This document shows positions 1 through 6,133 of a stretch of 6,220 nucleotides of DNA, in pieces. Source of the DNA: Deltaproteobacteria bacterium (lineage in GTDB: Bacteria; JAUYMQ01); NCBI GenBank assembly GCA_030698575.1, contig JAUYMQ010000411.1, positions 1 through 6,220 on the forward strand, given 5' to 3'. The notes beneath the pieces were generated by a model, which saw only the letters and a program-made list of their open reading frames with translations, was not told where the DNA came from and ran no database searches. Every line of letters starts with the position of its first letter. The first letter of the stretch is position 1. Both the position numbers and the translations under genes were made by a program.

Positions 1-1538
1 GCGTGCTCGATCTGATCGCGAAGAAACCGACCCGCTCGGCCTACAGCCGGCTGATGAACCCGAACTACGCTTCCATCACACCGCAGGCGATCGCGGTCTG
101 GGCGGAAGAGCTCGGCCACAGCGTTCACTACGCCACCTTCACGGGACCCGAGGATCTCCGGCGGATGTTTCCCCGCGACCTGTCCGTGCTGTTCATTTCC
201 GCTTTCACCCCCGCCGCCTATCTCGCCTACAGCATCTCGATGGAGGCTCGGGCCCGGGGCGTGGTGACTGTGCTGGGTGGGCCCCACGCGCGGGCCTACG
301 CGGACGATGCCGTCAAGTATTTCGATTACGTGGCCGGGTTTGTCGACAGGGAGCTGATCAGGAGCATCATCACTGAGAGATCGCGGGGCGCAGGCGCCGG
401 TGTGCGCGTCAGCGCGCCGCGCCAGCCCCTGAACCTGCCCGGCGTGAGGGAGCGGTGGAAGTTTATCGGGCACAACCTGGCGAAGGCTCGCTTGCTGCGC
501 GCCATCCCCGTTATAGGAAGCCTCGGCTGCCCTTACCGATGCAGCTTCTGCGTCGACGCCGAGGTGGACTACCAGACGCTTCCTTATGATCAGCTCCGCG
601 ACGACCTCGTCTTTCTGCGAACGAAGATCGGGCGCCCGGTGGTCGGCTTCCACGACCCGAACTTCGGCGTCCGCTTCGGCGACTACGCCGGGATCATCGA
701 GGAGGCCGCCCGGCCCGGAACATTCCGGATCGTCGCCGAGAGCAGCCTCTCGCTGCTGGGCGAATCGCGATTGAAGGAGATGCGGCGTCTGGGGTTCGGG
801 GGGCTGACGCTGGGTGTTGAGAGCTGGTTCGATTACAACGACAAGGCGAAGCAGAGCCGGCGCGTGGGCGTGTCGAAAATGGAGTCGGTGGCGGCCCACG
901 TCGATCTGATCACCCGTTACATCCCCTACGTGCAGGCGAACTTCGTGTGGGGGCTCGATCAGGACGCAGGGCCGGAGCCTTTCGAGCTGACGAAGCGGTT
1001 CATCGACAGGGCGCCGGCGGCTTTTCCTTCCCACTCGCTGTTCACCGCCTTCGGCGACTCGGCCGCCCTCGGGCGACGGCTGGCCCTGGAAGGGAGAGTG
1101 CTCGACATCCCCTTCCATTTCCAGGACACCTCGTCGGTGCACAACGTGGCGCTGAAGAACTATTCCGCGGTGCAGTTCTACGGTCTCATGGCCGATCTCG
1201 TGCGGTATTCCTTCTCGCCGCGTGCGAACCGGCGGCGCTTCCAGCGGAGCGCGCACGGGCTCTTCTCGCCGGCGCGGTGGATGACGCTGGTTCGATCAAC
1301 AAACGCGGACTGGCGGGTGAACTATTACAAGAAGCTCGGATATTTGTTCGCCACGGATGACGAGTTCCACGCGCTCGCCGCGGGCGAGGCCAAGGCGTCG
1401 CCCGCGTTCTTCAGAGAGCCCGTCAAAAGGGAGCTGGGGCCGTATTACCAGCACCTTCCCGGCGAGTTGCGCGCTTACCTGGAGCGGGGGGCGCCCCGCC
1501 GACCCCTGTCGGTGGCTGCTCTCGCGAGAAGCGCCTGA
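1..1538 (+). CDS. B12-binding-domain radical SAM protein, 5' partial
   Basis: Probable cytoplasmic radical SAM enzyme of unknown substrate. Residues are numbered from the GTG at position 3. Residues 1-125 look like a cobalamin-binding-type Rossmann domain, with a strand-turn GGPHA at 92-96 typical of B12-binding radical SAM proteins. The classical DxHxxG cobalamin-ligand motif is not visible, so any cobalamin would bind without that histidine. The radical SAM core follows: CPYRCSFC (C176, C180, C183) supplies the [4Fe-4S] cluster ligands, HDPNF at 217-221 is the usual strand-2 motif, and GVES at 271-274 is the SAM-binding strand. The roughly 200-residue C-terminal part is unassigned. The frame is open to the window edge and the protein begins inside what is normally the first beta strand, so the true start probably lies upstream and the GTG is internal. 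It ends with TGA at 1536-1538, 31 bases from the convergent RTX gene. The fold is confident; the reaction is not. Confidence 0.85.
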   Translation, partial: VLDLIAKKPTRSAYSRLMNPNYASITPQAIAVWAEELGHSVHYATFTGPEDLRRMFPRDLSVLFISAFTPAAYLAYSISMEARARGVVTVLGGPHARAYADDAVKYFDYVAGFVDRELIRSIITERSRGAGAGVRVSAPRQPLNLPGVRERWKFIGHNLAKARLLRAIPVIGSLGCPYRCSFCVDAEVDYQTLPYDQLRDDLVFLRTKIGRPVVGFHDPNFGVRFGDYAGIIEEAARPGTFRIVAESSLSLLGESRLKEMRRLGFGGLTLGVESWFDYNDKAKQSRRVGVSKMESVAAHVDLITRYIPYVQANFVWGLDQDAGPEPFELTKRFIDRAPAAFPSHSLFTAFGDSAALGRRLALEGRVLDIPFHFQDTSSVHNVALKNYSAVQFYGLMADLVRYSFSPRANRRRFQRSAHGLFSPARWMTLVRSTNADWRVNYYKKLGYLFATDDEFHALAAGEAKASPAFFREPVKRELGPYYQHLPGELRAYLERGAPRRPLSVAALARSA

Positions 1539-1569
1539 ATCTATGCGCCGGATGCCTCGCCGGGTGCCT

Positions 1570-3432
1570 TCAGATCATCGTCTCGCAGCTGTTGTAGCTA
1601 TCGCCCCCGGGCGTTTGGTGGCAGGTGTCGTTGCCGTTTTCGCCCTTGAGCTGGTCCTTGTCCGCGCCGCCATGGAGAATATCGTCGCCCTCCTCGCCCC
1701 AGAGGGTGTCTTCGCCGGCCCAGCCGTAGAGCGTGTCGTTTCCGATTCCGCCCCAGAGGACGTCGTCGCCACTGCTCAGACTATCGTTTTCGCCCCACAG
1801 ATCGTCGTTTCCGGCCTCGCCATAGATGACGTCCTCGTCGGGCCCGCCATAGATCTTGTCGTCGCCCGGACCCCCATGGATCTCATCATTGCCCTCGTCT
1901 CCTCCCATGCCGTCATTGCCCTCGTCGCCGAAGAGCGTGTCGCTTCCGGCCTGGCCGTGGATGCTGTCGACCCCGGGCCCGCCGTGGATCTCATCGTTGC
2001 CGATGCCGCCCTGGAGCTGGTCGTTGCCCTCTTCGCCGTAGATTGTGTCGTTGCCGTCATCGGTTATCATTTCGATGACGCTGTCATCGCCGTCTCCGCC
2101 GTAGATTGTGTCATTGCCGTTCCCGCTCGACAGGTAGTCGTCGCCGCCCTGCCCGAGAATCGCATCGTTCCCGTTGCCGCCGTAGATGTAGTCCTTGTCG
2201 GGGCCCCCGTCCAGGGTGTCCTCGCCGGGCCCGCCGTAGAGATGATCGAGGCCGGCTTCGCCGTACTCTTGATCGTTGCCTTCGTCACCCTGGAAGCTGT
2301 CGTCACCGGCGCCGCCATGCATCGTGTCGTTTTCACTCCCGCCGAAGAGGGAATCATTTCCCTCGGCGCCCCAGATCTCGTCGTCGCCTGTGTGGCCGTA
2401 GAGAACATCGTCGCCGGCTTCTCCGAAGAGCTTGTCGTTCCCGTCGGATGCGTGAAGCTTGTCGTTGCCCGATCCGCCGTGCATCTCGTCGTCATCCTGG
2501 TTGCCGTGCAGCACGTCGTCGCCCTGCTCGCCATAGATCTTGTCGCTGCCCGCTTCACCGAAAATCGTGTCGTTGCCCGCGCTCCCGCAGATCACATCAT
2601 CGCCGCCTTTTCCCTTGATCTCGTCATTGCCACCCAAGCCCGCGATGATGTCGGGGCCGCTCGTCCCCTGGATCACGTCGTCTCCCGGCGTGCCGGTAAT
2701 CGTTGCGGTCTGGCCGTCGCAGTTTCCCGGCTCATTTGGATCATAGGGCTTGGTCGCCCCGGGGGTGACCATCTTGAGTTCCTGCTTCGTCCGGGACGGG
2801 GGCTTGTTCAGTGATCTCGTCTGCATGGGCGGCATCACGCCGACGTCGGCGCCTTCGCGAACCGCCTGCTCGCCGACTCTCGCCCCCGGCGCTCCGGCCG
2901 CGAGCCCCTTTCCCAGACCGGCGGCGGCAACGCTCGCATCGCAGATCTGGATGCTTCGCGTCGCTCCGCGCACCCACGCGCCACCGTTGCCCCCGAGCCC
3001 CAGGGTCGCCCGGGATCCGGGGGGAAGGGCAGGCGCGGGCTCCGGAACCGTGACCTTGATGCTGCTCGAGGTCCAGTCACTCGCTGACCCGACCGCGAGC
3101 GCCACGCGCGGCTTGCCGCTGGCCTGAATGTAAAGGCCGTAGTCGCCGGGCCCGCCGAGGTTCTTCCCCTTGAGGGATATCTCGTCGCCCGGCTTGACGC
3201 AGATGGCGGGCGTAACGCTGAGAAGTGTCGGAGATACGGGCGCGGCCTTGCGTGATTGCCCGGTCGCGGCGCTCTCCTCTGCGGGCCGCATGCCCGGCGC
3301 GGGTGTCCCGAACCCGGAGGGGCCTGTTTGAGACAGGGCTGCGCCGGGGTTCATGGCGGCGCCGAGAAGGAGCGAGAGGCCGAGCGCCGCGCCGAGCGCA
3401 GGCACCCTGGAAATGAGTCCGTGGCTTTTCAT
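1570..3432 (-). CDS. Secreted RTX-type calcium-binding repeat protein
   Basis: Probable exported, calcium-stabilised beta-roll protein of 620 residues. Residues 1-34 form a Sec-type signal peptide: basic start, hydrophobic stretch at about 10-33, plausible cleavage after ALS (32-34). Residues 68-166 look like an IPT/TIG-type beta sandwich (PTLLSVTPA, PGDEISLKGKNL, then a Trp/Ile-rich strand pattern), with C78 and C164 placed to bridge its ends. A Gly/Ala/Pro linker runs to about 240. Residues 247-605 hold about 39 nonapeptides of the GGxGxDxUx type, which in this family bind Ca2+ in the turns of a parallel beta roll. The tail holds C604 and C616 in a DTC...SCE cap, common in such proteins. 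All six cysteines (78, 164, 238, 282, 604, 616) could pair. AGAGGG six bases upstream supports the ATG at 3432. No protease, lipase or adhesin catalytic domain is visible, so the role is unknown; surface or matrix binding is a guess. No secretion genes are adjacent. Confidence 0.85.
   Translation of the reverse strand: MKSHGLISRVPALGAALGLSLLLGAAMNPGAALSQTGPSGFGTPAPGMRPAEESAATGQSRKAAPVSPTLLSVTPAICVKPGDEISLKGKNLGGPGDYGLYIQASGKPRVALAVGSASDWTSSSIKVTVPEPAPALPPGSRATLGLGGNGGAWVRGATRSIQICDASVAAAGLGKGLAAGAPGARVGEQAVREGADVGVMPPMQTRSLNKPPSRTKQELKMVTPGATKPYDPNEPGNCDGQTATITGTPGDDVIQGTSGPDIIAGLGGNDEIKGKGGDDVICGSAGNDTIFGEAGSDKIYGEQGDDVLHGNQDDDEMHGGSGNDKLHASDGNDKLFGEAGDDVLYGHTGDDEIWGAEGNDSLFGGSENDTMHGGAGDDSFQGDEGNDQEYGEAGLDHLYGGPGEDTLDGGPDKDYIYGGNGNDAILGQGGDDYLSSGNGNDTIYGGDGDDSVIEMITDDGNDTIYGEEGNDQLQGGIGNDEIHGGPGVDSIHGQAGSDTLFGDEGNDGMGGDEGNDEIHGGPGDDKIYGGPDEDVIYGEAGNDDLWGENDSLSSGDDVLWGGIGNDTLYGWAGEDTLWGEEGDDILHGGADKDQLKGENGNDTCHQTPGGDSYNSCETMI
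1618..2694 (-). repeat. Tandem 27-base array coding RTX nonapeptides
   Basis: By hand I parse 39 consecutive units covering residues 247-605 of the RTX gene. Thirty-seven are exactly nine residues. Two are longer: unit 24 (12 residues, inside the stretch with VIEMITD) and unit 34 (14 residues, containing NDSLSS). Units are diverged at the DNA level. A few near-identical pairs remain, such as 2035-2057 and 2098-2120, which differ at one base of 23. The motif GNDEIHGGPG recurs 36 residues apart, a spacing of four units. The ninth position is strongly biased to Tyr, His, Trp or Phe. Confidence 0.9.
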
Positions 3433-3438
3433 GAGGAT

Positions 3439-3444
3439 CCCTCT
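3439..3444 (-). promoter_or_regulatory. Ribosome-binding site of the RTX gene
   Basis: The minus strand reads AGAGGG followed by six bases and then ATG. This is a good Shine-Dalgarno match at normal spacing and supports the start at 3432, directly ahead of the signal peptide. Confidence 0.75.
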
Positions 3445-3533
3445 GATCGGCGGCTGCTTGCTGTTCGAGACCCCCTCGCGCGGGCCCTGCCTTCAGCCGC
3501 CATACCACGTCCACGGTCGGAGTAAAACCACCC

Positions 3534-3569
3534 CCGATCCCGTGAAATCGATGCAACGGGCAGGATCGG
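3534..3569. other. Hairpin-forming inverted repeat
   Basis: CCGATCC (3534-3540) is a perfect inverted match of GGATCGG (3563-3569). CGT (3541-3543) can pair with ACG (3556-3558) inside it, leaving a four-base bulge (3559-3562) and a 12-base loop containing the palindrome ATCGAT. CCCGT/ACGGG (3539-3543/3556-3560) is a competing pairing. No T-run follows on either strand, so it is not a factor-independent terminator. It would lie in the 5' leader of the RTX mRNA if transcription starts in the AT-rich patch. The function is unknown. Confidence 0.5.
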
Positions 3570-3589
3570 AAGCCTCCCGGCAAGATTTC

Positions 3590-3623
3590 CGGTGCGCGAC
3601 GAGAGCCGGTCTCCCGTGCACCG
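3590..3623. other. Long imperfect hairpin
   Basis: CGGTGC (3590-3595) pairs with GCACCG (3618-3623). ACG (3599-3601) pairs with CGT (3615-3617), and GAG (3603-3605) with CTC (3611-3613), closing a five-base loop. That gives 12 base pairs with one three-base bulge and one A-C mismatch. No T-run follows in either direction. It sits 20 bases from the other hairpin, so the two together could be a structured leader of the RTX transcript or an operator. High G+C makes chance pairing likelier, so confidence is low. Confidence 0.35.
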
Positions 3624-3687
3624 TGGGGCAATCAGGGCGGTTCACCGGGCGCTTTTTATTCTACGGCCTACATCCGTATTTTATGAG

Positions 3688-3715
3688 TTGAAAACGTTGC
3701 GAGAGGGGAAATCAT
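3688..3715 (+). promoter_or_regulatory. Possible sigma70-like promoter for the reductase
   Basis: TTGAAA (3688-3693) resembles a -35 box, and AATCAT (3710-3715) matches four of six bases of a -10 box after a 16-base spacer. It lies in the AT-rich part of the gap and would give a leader of about 120 bases. The match is weak. On the minus strand TAGAAT (3658-3663) is a good -10-like hexamer but has no convincing -35 at normal spacing. Confidence 0.25.
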
Positions 3716-3829
3716 TCAAGGATGGCGGGGCCGGGAGCCGTGTCCTAGATTACGACTACCGGGCGTGCTAATTTCAATCGGCCCGGGGAGGCCAGCCGCG
3801 GCGCAGCGCGGCCGGGTGGCCCCGCAAAA

Positions 3830-3835
3830 GGGAGG
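3830..3835 (+). promoter_or_regulatory. Ribosome-binding site of the reductase
   Basis: GGGAGG ends eight bases before the ATG at 3844, a near-ideal Shine-Dalgarno sequence. It fixes this ATG as the start. Confidence 0.85.
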
Positions 3836-3843
3836 CGACCCCC

Positions 3844-6117
3844 ATGTCCGGACATACCTGGAAGGAAACGCTCGCGGACCGGATGGACCCGCAGTGGGCC
3901 CGCGAGATCGATCTGTTCGAGGGGCAGGTCGGGCTCCGGAAGCAGGCGAAGCTCGAGGACAAGGTATTCGCGGAGACCCGGCTTCGCCGGGGGGTCTACG
4001 GCCAGCGCTACGACAACGGCCAGCGCCACGACGGTATCGCCGAGCGGAAGCTCGAGTTCGAGGAACGCCCGACCAAGGGTCCCGACACCCTCTGGGACGC
4101 CCCCGGCATGCAGCGCATCAAAATTCCCTACGGCGGCATGAGCCCGGATCAAATGGATGCTCTCGCGGCCCTGGCAGAGGAGTATTCCGACAGCATCCTG
4201 CACGTCACCACGCGTCAGGATATCCAGCTGCATTTCGTGCACATCGAGGACACCCCGGACCTCATGCGACGGCTCGCGGCGGTCGACATTACGACCCGCG
4301 AGGCGTGCGGCAACTCGGTGCGGAACGTGACGGCCTGCCCGCTGGCGGGTGTGTGCCGGACCGAAAGCTTCGACGTATCGCCTTACGCTCACGCGCTCAT
4401 GCGTTTCCTGCTCGGACATCCCGACGTGCAGGACTTCGGGCGGAAGTTCAAGCCGGCCTTCTCGGGCTGCGAGCATGAGGGGTGCGGCCTGGTCCAGCTG
4501 CATGACGCCGGCTTCGTGGCTAAGACGGTTGACGGAAAGCGCGGATTCAAGGTGGTGGTGGGCGGCGGCCTCGGCGCGGTTCCGCACCAGGCCCAGGTTC
4601 TCTCTGAGTTCACGCCCGAGGAAGAGTTTCTGCCGGAGATGCAGGCGGTGGCGCGGGTGTTCGCCCGGCTGGGCGAAAAGCAGAACCGCAATCGCGCGCG
4701 AATAAAGTTTCTCGTGGCCAAGCTCGGTATCGAGGAGTTCCGTCGCCTGGTCAAGGAGGAGCGCAAGACGCTGCCCCACGACGATCGCTGGACCGCTTTT
4801 CTGGATGACATGCCGCGGACGGGCGGAGAGCCGCCCCGAAAGCCGGCGCCGCTGGCGACGGGCGCGAGGCCGGAGGGCTTCGGTACCTGGTACAGGACCA
4901 ACGTGCTCGCGCAGCGGCAGGAGGGGTACGCCGTCGTCACACTGAACCTTCCCCTCGGCGACATTACTTCCGATCAGACGCGCGCGCTGGCCGACCTCGC
5001 GCGCGAGTACGCCGGCGACAACATCCGCACCACCGTCGAGCAGAACATCGTGCTCCGCTTCGTGCGCGAGGCGGATCTCGTCGAGCTGTACGGAAAGCTC
5101 GCCGCCATCGGCCTTGCAGCGCCGGGGGCGGGGACCATTGTCGACGTCACGTCCTGCCCGGGCACCGACACCTGCAAGCTCGGGATCGCTTCGAGCCGCG
5201 GCCTGGCCGCCGAACTCCGCTCGAGGCTCGCCGCTAAGTCGGCCTCCCTTCCAGAGGCCGTGAGCGCGCTGCACATCAAGATCTCGGGCTGCTTCAACAG
5301 CTGCGGCCAGCACCACGTGGCCGACATCGGTTTCTACGGGAACAGCCGCAAGGTCGAGGGGCGCGGCGTGCCGCACTTCCAGGTGATCCTCGGCGGGCAG
5401 TGGACGGAGAACGCCGCGAGTTACGGCATGGCCATGGGGTCGGTGCCCAGCAAAGCCGCTCCCCAGGTGGTCGAGGCTCTTGCCGACGCCTACGCCAAAG
5501 GGCGTGAGAAAGGCGAGGGATTCAAGGCCTGGGTCGAGCGCGCCGGTAAACGGAACGTGCGCGATCTGCTACAGCCTTTCACCAAGGTGCCGCCCTACGC
5601 GGAGGCGCCCGGTTTCTACTCCGACTGGAGCGACGTGCGCGAGTTCACCATCGGCGACCTCGGCATCGGCGAGTGCGCGGGCGAGGTCGTGTCGCTGTTC
5701 GGCATCGAGGTCGTGAAGGCCGAGTCGCAGGTTTTCGAGGCGCAGCTCGCGCTGGAGGAAGGCAAGTTCGAGTGGGCCGAGACCCTCGCCTGCCGCGCCA
5801 TGTTCACCGCGGCGCGCTCGCTTGTTCGCACCGAGTTCATCGACGTGACGGAAGACCCGGACGACATCGTCCGGGAATGGAAGGCGCGCTTCTTCGACAC
5901 CGAACTTTTCTTCGACAAGTACGCGCGCGGGAAGTTCGGGCAGTACCTGCTCGAACGCCATGCAAGCCCCCCGCCGAGGATCGACAAGGGCGAGGCGGCG
6001 CGGCGCGTCGAGGAGGCGCAGCTGTTCATCGAGGCTTCCCATGCCTGCGAGAGCCGCCTGACCCTCGCCGCCGCCGCCAGAACGGCAGCGGGTGCAGCGG
6101 CCCAGGCAATGGCCTGA
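3844..6117 (+). CDS. Siroheme nitrite/sulfite reductase (ferredoxin type) with C-terminal extension
   Basis: Cytoplasmic six-electron reductase of sulfite to sulfide or nitrite to ammonia; a cysI/sir/nirA relative of 757 residues. It shows the two-fold layout of the family: ferredoxin-like half-domain 1 (about 88-150, with TTRQDIQ at 122-128), cluster-type domain 1 (about 155-300), half-domain 2 (about 345-425, RTTVEQN at 395-401), and catalytic domain 2 (about 434-580). C438, C444, C483 and C487 (Cx5C...Cx3C) are the siroheme/[4Fe-4S] ligands and are intact. R91, R160, K201 and K203 align by eye with E. coli SiR-HP Arg83, Arg153, Lys215 and Lys217. The RKFK motif, rather than the RKWN of plant nitrite reductases, favours sulfite. 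Domain 1 also carries C165, C171, C209 and C214. Residues 591-757 form an extra, mostly helical domain beginning near GIGECAGE (607-614). No CysJ flavoprotein is present, so ferredoxin is a likely donor. The family is confident, the substrate less so. Confidence 0.9.
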   Translation: MSGHTWKETLADRMDPQWAREIDLFEGQVGLRKQAKLEDKVFAETRLRRGVYGQRYDNGQRHDGIAERKLEFEERPTKGPDTLWDAPGMQRIKIPYGGMSPDQMDALAALAEEYSDSILHVTTRQDIQLHFVHIEDTPDLMRRLAAVDITTREACGNSVRNVTACPLAGVCRTESFDVSPYAHALMRFLLGHPDVQDFGRKFKPAFSGCEHEGCGLVQLHDAGFVAKTVDGKRGFKVVVGGGLGAVPHQAQVLSEFTPEEEFLPEMQAVARVFARLGEKQNRNRARIKFLVAKLGIEEFRRLVKEERKTLPHDDRWTAFLDDMPRTGGEPPRKPAPLATGARPEGFGTWYRTNVLAQRQEGYAVVTLNLPLGDITSDQTRALADLAREYAGDNIRTTVEQNIVLRFVREADLVELYGKLAAIGLAAPGAGTIVDVTSCPGTDTCKLGIASSRGLAAELRSRLAAKSASLPEAVSALHIKISGCFNSCGQHHVADIGFYGNSRKVEGRGVPHFQVILGGQWTENAASYGMAMGSVPSKAAPQVVEALADAYAKGREKGEGFKAWVERAGKRNVRDLLQPFTKVPPYAEAPGFYSDWSDVREFTIGDLGIGECAGEVVSLFGIEVVKAESQVFEAQLALEEGKFEWAETLACRAMFTAARSLVRTEFIDVTEDPDDIVREWKARFFDTELFFDKYARGKFGQYLLERHASPPPRIDKGEAARRVEEAQLFIEASHACESRLTLAAAARTAAGAAAQAMA

Positions 6118-6125
6118 GCGGGGGC

Positions 6126-6129
6126 GGAG
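6126..6129 (+). promoter_or_regulatory. Ribosome-binding site of the partial downstream gene
   Basis: GGAG lies four bases before the ATG at 6134, with G-rich sequence just upstream. The spacing is short but workable, and it supports starting the downstream gene here, 16 bases after the reductase stop codon. Confidence 0.6.
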
Positions 6130-6133
6130 AAGA

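Larger units (their letters stand above)
3433..3843. other. Divergent intergenic region, no gene
   Basis: This 411-base gap separates the starts of the RTX gene (-) and the reductase (+). Reading frames crossing it give low-complexity Arg/Pro/Ala-rich translations with no recognisable domain, so I call no gene. It holds two hairpins (3534-3569 and 3590-3623), an AT-rich patch at about 3653-3720 that contrasts with the G+C-rich surroundings, and ribosome-binding sites at each end. Promoters for both directions most likely sit in or near the AT-rich patch. I matched no known riboswitch class on either strand. Confidence 0.75.

Noticed and set aside
1520-1569. A shared terminator between the convergent radical SAM and RTX genes
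   Set aside because: There is a 10-base palindrome (TCTCGCGAGA, 1520-1529) and a weak CCGG pairing, but no stable stem followed by a T-run on either strand.
1618-2694. A CRISPR array or microsatellite suggested by the 27-base periodicity
   Set aside because: There is no alternation of constant repeat and unique spacer. The periodicity is in frame and encodes GGxGxDxUx nonapeptides.
1357-2814. A 485-codon plus-strand open frame opposite the RTX array, rich in Val/Ala/Ile pseudo-repeats
   Set aside because: The 27-base periodicity of the RTX repeats keeps one antisense frame free of stops and makes it look repetitive. It also overlaps the end of the radical SAM gene, has no domain, and the minus-strand product has a signal peptide, ribosome-binding site and textbook motifs.
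3077-3631. A 184-codon minus-strand open frame that could extend the RTX gene upstream
   Set aside because: It is in a different frame from the RTX gene, reads as Arg-rich noise, and would remove the signal peptide and its good ribosome-binding site.
3635-3660. A factor-independent terminator before the T-run at 3653-3657
   Set aside because: The only local stem is CGG/CCG with a four-base loop, too weak, and there is no plus-strand gene upstream for it to end.
3353-3691. A 112-codon plus-strand open frame reaching into the intergenic gap
   Set aside because: It begins inside the RTX signal-peptide coding region on the other strand, and its Arg/Pro/Ser-rich sequence has no domain.
3433-3843. 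A known riboswitch (cobalamin, SAM, TPP, c-di-GMP) in the divergent gap
   Set aside because: I looked on both strands for the conserved boxes of these classes and found none convincing. Only generic hairpins are supported.
3745-5376. A 543-codon minus-strand open frame opposite the reductase
   Set aside because: It is the antisense of a strongly conserved siroheme reductase in G+C-rich DNA. Its translation is Arg/Val/Leu/Ala-rich with no recognisable domain.
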